Under the pieces are notes generated by a model. That model was not told where the DNA came from, ran no database searches, and saw nothing but the letters and a program-made list of their open reading frames with translations. The position numbers and the translations under genes are program-made. Below, in pieces: positions 18,601 through 24,025 of a DNA stretch of 30,577 bases. Numbering within the stretch: position 1 is the first letter of the stretch; each line of letters starts with the position of its first letter. This stretch comes from UBA5499 sp002426275 (lineage in GTDB: Bacteria; Bacillota; DTU084): positions 1-30,577 of the forward strand of contig CALASN010000126.1 of NCBI GenBank assembly GCA_937888735.1. The letters are read 5' to 3'.

Positions 18601-19278
18601 AAAATTCTTTTAGCGCCAGCGGTTACCCATATTTCAGAACCCGTATTTCAGCACATCAAAGAATATGTTGATCAGGGGGGAATCTTGTTTGCCAGCGGTC
18701 AGACCGGCGCTTTTGACGAATATTCTAAAACCCGTGATCTTGGCTATTTTTGGGGCGGGCGCTTGGGGCAAAGGGAGCAAATAGCAGAACCGCTGACCAT
18801 TGAATGTGTGGCAACAGACATCTTTACTCAACAGAAACCCATATTGGAAGCGCAAAGTGCACTTCAAAGGATTTCTCCCTCCACTGCTCACGTATTGGCT
18901 ACTGTCGAAAGTTCTCCGGTATTTGTGGTAAACAATTGGGGAGGTGGCAAGGTATATTATCTTGCCACAAGCTTAGCGACTGAAGACTATTTTAAGCTCT
19001 TTGATCTATTGTTTGAAGAGGCTGAAGTCAATCGTCCCTTGCGGCTGACAACGGAAAAGGGTGAGAAAGTCTTAGGCATAGACTTCAAAGTAATAGAGGA
19101 CCAAGAGAAATATTATGCTAACGCTGTGAATTTCACCAAGACAGATTTAACGGTCCGGCTACAAGGACGAAAGATTGAGAAGATCAGAGATTTGGTCACC
19201 AATGAAGTCCTTTCGCAACCATTCGAGCTTGGTTCATTGAAACCGAGGCTCTTGGAAATTACGCTGGCAGCTGAATAA
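15688..19278 (+). CDS. Secreted GH42-like glycoside hydrolase with two N-terminal carbohydrate-binding-like modules
   Basis: The protein has 1196 residues from TTG at 15688, with a signal peptide ending LCLAGQA|EN. Residues ~19-165 are a CBM4/9-like module (NGGFENKLTGW to LWVDEISL), and ~175-335 a second sandwich (WRVQADVKI to YFLDEVRLV). Then come an Ig-like segment (~340-430), a helical region (~435-525) and a GH42-like TIM barrel from ~532. YTLSNEPQYTG carries the probable acid/base Glu684, followed by a WL-x-x-KHNS-x-x-x-LN-x-x-WGSS block; FNSENHIIRD carries the probable nucleophile Glu840. A trimerisation-like Rossmann domain (~915-1075, VAILYSHSAAAWPEY, GGILFASGQTG) and a C-terminal beta domain complete it. 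It is very similar to the next gene from ~175 onward. The extra first module is the same type as those in the binding proteins. Substrate unknown. Confidence 0.85.
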   Translation: MRIRVWFLTLLLSCLCLAGQAENLVPNGGFENKLTGWNWQISREAKASVSVAQDVLYRGKAAALFTNDSRMEPHVFGRLECTVPVAPETTYEFSFFVKGNAVDAGTHWTDWDCYLINLPSGTFEWKQINGLITTKPGQKALRLGLNVVNKTAQLWVDEISLQKVASAQKTESAPVSEPLIVIDNMEGTPAWRVQADVKITTEQQIAAVGEQSLRLGLNIKTGGSSWPGVMKDGLNLPLAEKLCFWFYPREVAKFYVRIDDNDGTSADWNLGGPELKLGQWNYIELNLARGHIWGKNQALKNIKSVLFCVYEGWTEFGKAGTYTYFLDEVRLVNGKISDLVITPESDLSGFLYVENDLLTDNEEARFALYVKGSGEVKVQSQLDQEMKTQVLNLDSTQYTNIPYLWNSGALPNGEYKLEVSITNRRNTELARGSIGIVKLSIPGILTQLEQTQAKLTPFAECLERANAKGIDIAYPLSLYTIADNFIDFAKEDIQHGKQERAQEIASYIDDAAARGIAMLKKMSADPAARLQVPRYQTGPVQIQDGVFVQNQRPLFFVGMGHFNQVRKDIPLFPSYGFNIIQIEQGPSGVVLADGSVNMNPIQQLLNVLDNAAANNVKVNLLLSPHYMPQWAFEKYPDLGDEGQGFIKYNINHPAARNIIETYLRTVIPAVRQHPALHSYTLSNEPQYTGKTDQSKLDFQNWLCGKHNSIDRLNSAWGSSYNDFSEINIPADNSDRPLWYEWCVFNQERFTDFHSWMAEIVHELDPQTPVHAKVMANLFNSNTDFATGIDHVAMARLGEVSGNDCWTWYPGSGYAQDWQRQAMYYTFQRSVAPGQPVFNSENHIIRDDHDQYYPGNHIYTALWEGFMQGMGATTIWVWERNESRTLGNNILTRPNCVEAAAKVSLDINRLSEYVHKLQQASTEVAILYSHSAAAWPEYLSEVRRAFEAAYCQGVPLRFVTEDQILSGALASSKILLAPAVTHISEPVFQHIKEYVDQGGILFASGQTGAFDEYSKTRDLGYFWGGRLGQREQIAEPLTIECVATDIFTQQKPILEAQSALQRISPSTAHVLATVESSPVFVVNNWGGGKVYYLATSLATEDYFKLFDLLFEEAEVNRPLRLTTEKGEKVLGIDFKVIEDQEKYYANAVNFTKTDLTVRLQGRKIEKIRDLVTNEVLSQPFELGSLKPRLLEITLAAE

Positions 19279-19287
19279 CTAAAGGAT

Positions 19288-19307
19288 GGGGCAACTTACG
19301 TTGCCCC
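19288..19307 (+). terminator. Perfect hairpin between the two tandem glycosidase genes, without T-run
   Basis: GGGGCAAC (19288-19295) pairs exactly with GTTGCCCC (19300-19307) across a TTAC loop. The bases after it (TGGTTCAACA) are not a T-run, so this is not a standard intrinsic terminator. It sits in the largest gap of the operon (68 nt), 10 bases after the stop. It may slow transcription or protect the upstream mRNA end and so set the ratio of the two enzymes. Confidence 0.6.
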
Positions 19308-19346
19308 TGGTTCAACAGAAATGATTAACAGAGGGGATAAGAGAAG

Positions 19347-22300
19347 ATGGATCAAAGATGGCTTTTAGTGTTTGCATTATTAATCTCGGTTGCCAGCTTG
19401 ACTGCGGCCGCCTCACCTATCCGAGAGCTTGATGACATGGAGCAAGGTTTACTTTGGAAGACGCAGAGTAACGCCAAAGTGGCGCCTGAAAACGAGATTG
19501 TAGCCTCAGGAGCGCGGAGCGTTAAAATGGAGTTCACAGGTGCCGTCAACCCAAGTTGGTCTGGGATTTACAGAACCGGACTTAACTTGCCTCTAGCAGA
19601 TAAACTTAGTCTCTGGATCTACCCCGTAGAAAAGCCGCGACTGTATATTCGGATTGACGACAACGATGAAACTAGAGTTGAATGGAATCTTTCTTCAGCA
19701 GATTTAAAAACAGGACAATGGAATTATGTAGAGTTGAAGTTGTCCGAAGGACGGATTTGGGGGAAGAATAAGCAGTTAAAGAATATCAACTATCTTTTGC
19801 TTTGCGGATACACCGGCTGGCAAGAATTTTCCCAGCCGCAAGATTATACGTTTTATTTTGATGATGTGCGTTTCATCAATGGCACGATCAGTGAATTAAA
19901 GCCGGCACCGGGCTCTCAAGTGTCAGGGTTTATCCACTTACCTCTTGAGAAAACAGTTTTCACAGATCATGAAGAGTTACCCTTCCACCTATATTTAAAA
20001 GGCACGGACACTGTGAATGTATTGATGCAACTGGCTGAGCAGGAAAAACAAGAGCAAATAAGTTTAACCGGTCAAGAGAAAACCATTGCTTTTTCATGTA
20101 AAACAGATCAGTTAACAACAGGCAGCCACGCTTTGAATGTTACCATCGCAGCTGGTGACGGTAAACAACTGGCAATAGGTGAATTTGGGCTGACAAAAGT
20201 TAGTAAGCAGGAACTATTAAGCCAGTTGGACGAATTATCAGGACAGTTGCCATCTTTCGCAAGTTGTTTGAGTGAAGCCAAGGAAAATGGCTTGGATATT
20301 GCCTATCCATTGTCAATCTATACAATTATCGAGAATTTCATTGCTTACACCAAAGAAGATTTGAACAATAACAAGCTTGTGAGAGCGTATGAAACAGTGG
20401 CTTATCTAGTTGATGCTATGGATAGGGGCAAAGCTATGGCTAAGCGGCTGCTGGCAGAACGGGATCCAAGTTTAATTGTGCCGAGATATCAAACCGGGCC
20501 AATTGAGATTGAAGACGGCACGTTCAAGCAAGCTGGAGTTCCACGCTATTTCGTAGGTATGGGGCATTTCGGGCAGGTGAGGAAAGATATCCCGCTTTTC
20601 CCTAACTACGGCTTTAATATCATCCAAATCGAACAAGGACCTACGGGTGTGGTTTTACCTGACGGGTCAGTGAATAAGCGGCCCATTGAAGCGCTGCTCA
20701 AAGTTTTAGATAACGCTGCCTTACATAATGTTAAGGTTAATTTGCTGCTTTCGCCACATTATATGCCTCAGTGGGCCTTTGAGCAAAATCCGGAACTGGG
20801 AAAAGAAGGCATGGGGTTCATCAAATATAAAATCAATCATCCAGTGGCCAGAAAGATCATCGAGACTTATCTGAGAACACTCGTTCCCATGGTAGGAAAT
20901 CACCCTGCATTGCATAGCTATACCTTGAGTAACGAGCCACAGTATACAGGGAAAACTGAACAGTCCAGACAGGATTTTGCCGATTGGCTGCAGAAGAGAC
21001 ATGGCGGCATCCAGCAATTGAACAACGCTTGGGGAAGCAGCTACCAGAGCTTTGCTGAGATCACGATTCCTGCTGACGGACAAAATCGTCCTTTGTGGTA
21101 TGAATGGTGTGTTTTCAACCAAGAACGTTTTACAGAATTTCATGCCTGGATGGCGGGAATCATCAAGGAATATCATCCGGAGATTCCTGTTCATTCCAAA
21201 GTGATGGCGGATCTTTTTGGTTCACCAGCTAACTTCGCCAACGGCATCGATCACGCTGCTATGACTAAGTTAGGTTCGATAAGCGGCAACGATTGCGGTG
21301 TAGGCTATCCCGGCTCTAATGATTATGCACAGGGCTGGTTGAAGCAAATTATGTATTACACGTTTCAGCGTTCCGTTGCTCCAGGCCAGCCGGTGTTTAA
21401 CTCTGAAAACCATCTCATTACAAATAATTCTGAGCGTTTTTATCCCAATGAACATATTTATACAGCGCTTTGGGATGGCTTCATCCACGGATTAGGAGCA
21501 ACGACCATTTGGGTCTGGGAACGAAACGAAGCAAATACAGATTTGAAAAATAACATTCTGACCAGACCTAATTGCGTTGAAGCAGCTGCCAAAGCAACAC
21601 TTGATCTTAACCGTCTAGGGGAATATGTGTCTAAATTTCAGAGACAGCCGGCAGAAGTGGCGTTGTTATATTCTCCGAGCGCGGCTGCCTGGCCGGAGTA
21701 TCAAGCAGAAGTCCAGAAACTTTTTGAAGCGGCATTTTTTCAGGATGTTCCAGTTAGTTTTGTAACTGAAGAACAGCTGCAACAGGATCAGTTAGATAAA
21801 CTTAAAATCGTGCTGTTGCCGGCAGTGACACATTTAACGAATACCGCCATTGAGGCAATTAAACGCTTCGTAGATCAGGGAGGAACGGTATTCGCTGTTG
21901 CGCCGACAGGCACCTTTGATGAGTATTCAAAGCGGCGGGATCTCGGATACCTTTGGGGCGCGAGAGTAGGCCCGGTAGAGACGATATCGCAGCCACTAGC
22001 GCTTACTTGCTTTGCGGAAGATATCTTTGTTCAAAAGCAGCCGCGGCTTTCAGGACATAATTTTGTGCAGCGCCTTGCTCCCACTACGGCAACTGTTTTG
22101 GCAGCTGGGGAACGTTTCCCGCTTCTGCTGTTGAATAGTTGGGGAGAAGGTAAAATCTATTATTTGGCTACCTCCTTGACCAGTGAAGATTATTATAAAT
22201 TATTCTCTCAGCTATTTGTCCGCTGTGGACTCAATCGCACACTTAGTTTAGTCGATACAGAAGGGAATCGTCCTTTCGGAGTAGAATTGAGAGCCTATAA

Positions 22301-22475
22301 AGAAGATAAACTTTATGCAAACATTGTCAATTATACAAAGGAGGCGCTTGAGTTAACGCTTACTGGTCCGGAAATGAAAGAGATTAAAGAGCTGATTACC
22401 GGCCGAGCAATAGCCCAAAAGTTTGTGCTCTATCCCTTGCAGCCCGTGCTGATCGAAATAAAGTTAACGAATTAA
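19347..22475 (+). CDS. Secreted GH42-like glycoside hydrolase, tandem paralogue of the preceding gene
   Basis: The protein has 1042 residues from ATG at 19347, with GAGGGG at 19331-19336. It is the only ATG start in the nine-gene operon. The signal peptide ends LTAAA|SP. One carbohydrate-binding-like sandwich (~25-185, LWKTQSNAKV to FYFDDVRFING) is followed by an Ig-like segment, helices, and a GH42-like barrel from ~378. YTLSNEPQYTG carries the probable acid/base Glu530; FNSENHLI carries the probable nucleophile Glu687. The trimerisation-like domain (VALLYSPSAAAWPEY, GGTVFAVAPTG) and end domain follow. It aligns almost end to end with the preceding protein minus that protein's first CBM, so a local duplication is likely. 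HIIRD in the paralogues is HLITN here, next to the nucleophile, hinting at a shifted specificity. Confidence 0.85.
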   Translation: MDQRWLLVFALLISVASLTAAASPIRELDDMEQGLLWKTQSNAKVAPENEIVASGARSVKMEFTGAVNPSWSGIYRTGLNLPLADKLSLWIYPVEKPRLYIRIDDNDETRVEWNLSSADLKTGQWNYVELKLSEGRIWGKNKQLKNINYLLLCGYTGWQEFSQPQDYTFYFDDVRFINGTISELKPAPGSQVSGFIHLPLEKTVFTDHEELPFHLYLKGTDTVNVLMQLAEQEKQEQISLTGQEKTIAFSCKTDQLTTGSHALNVTIAAGDGKQLAIGEFGLTKVSKQELLSQLDELSGQLPSFASCLSEAKENGLDIAYPLSIYTIIENFIAYTKEDLNNNKLVRAYETVAYLVDAMDRGKAMAKRLLAERDPSLIVPRYQTGPIEIEDGTFKQAGVPRYFVGMGHFGQVRKDIPLFPNYGFNIIQIEQGPTGVVLPDGSVNKRPIEALLKVLDNAALHNVKVNLLLSPHYMPQWAFEQNPELGKEGMGFIKYKINHPVARKIIETYLRTLVPMVGNHPALHSYTLSNEPQYTGKTEQSRQDFADWLQKRHGGIQQLNNAWGSSYQSFAEITIPADGQNRPLWYEWCVFNQERFTEFHAWMAGIIKEYHPEIPVHSKVMADLFGSPANFANGIDHAAMTKLGSISGNDCGVGYPGSNDYAQGWLKQIMYYTFQRSVAPGQPVFNSENHLITNNSERFYPNEHIYTALWDGFIHGLGATTIWVWERNEANTDLKNNILTRPNCVEAAAKATLDLNRLGEYVSKFQRQPAEVALLYSPSAAAWPEYQAEVQKLFEAAFFQDVPVSFVTEEQLQQDQLDKLKIVLLPAVTHLTNTAIEAIKRFVDQGGTVFAVAPTGTFDEYSKRRDLGYLWGARVGPVETISQPLALTCFAEDIFVQKQPRLSGHNFVQRLAPTTATVLAAGERFPLLLLNSWGEGKIYYLATSLTSEDYYKLFSQLFVRCGLNRTLSLVDTEGNRPFGVELRAYKEDKLYANIVNYTKEALELTLTGPEMKEIKELITGRAIAQKFVLYPLQPVLIEIKLTN

Positions 22476-22525
22476 CAATAGAATTCCCGTGGTAGTTGAA
22501 TCACTAAAGTCCAATTTCTCTAGCG

Positions 22526-22577
22526 AACAAGCCCCGGTATCCTCCTTGAGAGGCGCACCCGGGGCTTGTTTCTTATC
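22526..22577 (+). terminator. Terminator of the glycan operon
   Basis: AACAAGCCCCGG (22526-22537) pairs perfectly with CCGGGGCTTGTT (22559-22570). The 21-base loop holds a small inner CCTC/GAGG stem. The right arm runs straight into TTTCTTAT. It stands 50 bases after the last glycosidase stop. The strong GC stem and T-rich tail support intrinsic termination; symmetry allows activity from both strands. Confidence 0.75.
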
Positions 22578-22661
22578 GGCGCGGCGAATGAATGAAGGCA
22601 GTTAATCTATAGTTCCCGGGCTAATTCTTACTTAAATACTTCACGTCTATCTTATCTGTAC

Positions 22662-22722
22662 TTAAGCCACCGGCATCTCCAAGTGGACTGGTAACTGGAG
22701 CGCGCCGGTGGCTTAAAATTTT
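22662..22722 (+). terminator. Second compound hairpin, probable back-up or bidirectional terminator
   Basis: TTAAGCCACCGGC (22662-22674) pairs perfectly with GCCGGTGGCTTAA (22704-22716), followed by AATTTT. The 29-base loop contains an inner stem CTCCA (22677-22681) with TGGAG (22696-22700). On the minus strand the arm is also preceded by T-poor sequence, so plus-strand termination is favoured. Confidence 0.6.
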
Positions 22723-22746
22723 CAGAGCCTGGAGGATTTTTTCGAG

Positions 22747-22801
22747 TTGCGAAGTATACTTGTATAGAGATATCTATTCGGTGCAGTCAGATTAAGTATA
22801 C
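22747..22801 (+). promoter_or_regulatory. Candidate promoter and operator region
   Basis: TTGCGA (22747-22752) and TATCTA (22771-22776), 18 bases apart, could be weak -35 and -10 elements. They are surrounded by the perfect palindrome AAGTATACTT (22752-22761), the imperfect palindrome ATAGAGATATCTAT (22764-22777) and a second AAGTATAC (22794-22801) 42 bases from the first. Paired sites about four helical turns apart would suit a dimeric repressor. The match to sigma-A consensus is poor. Confidence 0.3.
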
Positions 22802-22831
22802 AGTAAAATGTTAATGAAGGAGTTGAGCTAA

Positions 22832-23959
22832 ATGAAAAACACCGAATTGCAGCAACGAATTTACGCTGCGTTGGTGTGCGGCGCCATTGGGGACGCCATG
22901 GGCTTTCCCAATGAAGGAATGTATTATCGCGAGCTGCGCCGCAGGTATGGTTGGCAGACTGAATTCAGAGTGCGCGAAGACGATCCTCCCCTGACGGATC
23001 CCACGCCCATTAAGGGTTCTTATACAGACGATACTGTGATGAAATTCATGCTGTGCGAGGCGATTTTTCGGGGAGACGGCTACCCGACTCCCGGCCTGAT
23101 GCTTGACGTCTGGGCAGAATGGTATCAGAAGCGGCCTACGTCGTGGCATTGGTGGAACAACACCAGAGTTGTGATGGCAAAAGCTACATATCTGAACGGC
23201 GATTATACGCATCCCGGAGCGAAGGCTCCCTTTCAGGCGTTGCGGATTGATCCCCGCGAAGTCGGCAGGGATAGCGTCAACTGCAATGATGCCGCCATGA
23301 TCATCGCGCCCATTGGCTGCCTTAATCCTGGCGACCCCATCCGGGCGGCTGTAGAAGCGTGGGATCTTTCCAGCTTCATGCAGCGCGGCCACTCCCGGGA
23401 ATGTACGGCTGCGGTGGCTGCGGCTTTTGCCGCCGCCTTGGCGCCTGGCGCCACAGTTGCCGATGTCATCGATGCTGCCACAAGCCAGGGGGACTTGACT
23501 AAACGGAAGTGGGAGGAAGTAGTGGCTCTTGCCGAAAGGTGCGGCGACGGCGAAGAATTCATCGCCAGATGGCATGAAGAGCTGCTTGAACCTATTGGGA
23601 TCTGGCGAGAGACTAAGACCAGCGGCAATGGCATTAACTCGTTTGGCGCGGATCCTTTGGAAGTAATCGGCCAGGCTTTGGGGGTTTTGGTGGTAGAAAA
23701 AGGCAACCCTTATCGCTGCGCGGTTACGGGTGCGAATTTTGGTCGGGATTGCGATACGATAGCCGGCGTCGCGGCCGGGTTGGCCGGCGCCTTAAGCGGC
23801 ATGCAAGATATTCCGGCCGTATGGGAAGAACTAATGCAAAGCGCCAATCCGGAGTGGAATCTGGCCGAGGTTGCCGAAAGGTTATACGAGTGTACTTGTT
23901 CGAGACTCGAGAAACTCAGGCGGCAGCTGGCAGATTTCGACAGCTTGACGCAGAATTGA
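22832..23959 (+). CDS. ADP-ribosylglycohydrolase (DraG/ARH) family protein
   Basis: The protein has 375 residues from ATG at 22832, with AAGGAG at 22817-22822. It has no signal peptide and is therefore cytoplasmic. Family motifs are GAIGDAMGFPNEG near the N-terminus; YTDDT at residues 64-68; NDAAMIIAPIG in the middle; and GRDCDTIAGVAAGLAGALSG with Asp306, Asp308 and Thr309. The Asp residues of TDDT and GxDxDT are the usual ligands of the two catalytic metal ions, so both halves of the site appear intact. Known members remove ADP-ribose from arginine, serine or other acceptors, but many bacterial members of this fold are uncharacterised and several sit in sugar-degradation clusters. The gene is followed after 66 nt by an alpha-mannosidase, so activity on an N- or O-glycosidic sugar derivative is as plausible as protein de-ADP-ribosylation. 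Confidence 0.85.
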   Translation: MKNTELQQRIYAALVCGAIGDAMGFPNEGMYYRELRRRYGWQTEFRVREDDPPLTDPTPIKGSYTDDTVMKFMLCEAIFRGDGYPTPGLMLDVWAEWYQKRPTSWHWWNNTRVVMAKATYLNGDYTHPGAKAPFQALRIDPREVGRDSVNCNDAAMIIAPIGCLNPGDPIRAAVEAWDLSSFMQRGHSRECTAAVAAAFAAALAPGATVADVIDAATSQGDLTKRKWEEVVALAERCGDGEEFIARWHEELLEPIGIWRETKTSGNGINSFGADPLEVIGQALGVLVVEKGNPYRCAVTGANFGRDCDTIAGVAAGLAGALSGMQDIPAVWEELMQSANPEWNLAEVAERLYECTCSRLEKLRRQLADFDSLTQN

Positions 23960-24011
23960 TTGAGGCGACAGCAGTCGGGGAAGAGAAATCTCAAGCTTTG
24001 TTTTATGAATC

Positions 24012-24020
24012 AAAGGAGGA
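24012..24020 (+). promoter_or_regulatory. Shine-Dalgarno site deciding the mannosidase start
   Basis: AAAGGAGGA lies five bases before ATG at 24026. The reading frame is open farther upstream (from a TTG at 23960), but that part has no site and does not look like mannosidase sequence. Confidence 0.8.
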
Positions 24021-24025
24021 TCAGC

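Larger units (their letters stand above)
22476..22831. other. Gene-free stretch: operon end and new promoter region
   Basis: This 356-base stretch contains two large compound hairpins (annotated separately), then from about 22740 an AT-rich segment that leads into the ADP-ribosylglycohydrolase gene. No small reading frame with a ribosome-binding site and no RNA gene was recognised in it. Confidence 0.6.

Noticed and set aside
20721..21194. A 157-codon minus-strand frame inside the last glycosidase
   Set aside because: Similar minus frames occur at the matching place in both paralogues, as expected from antisense of a conserved coding sequence.
22811..23575. A 254-codon open frame on the minus strand opposite the ADP-ribosylglycohydrolase gene
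   Set aside because: It mirrors a GC-rich coding gene with conserved motifs, has no ribosome-binding site, and its translation is Arg/Pro/His-rich with no recognisable domain.
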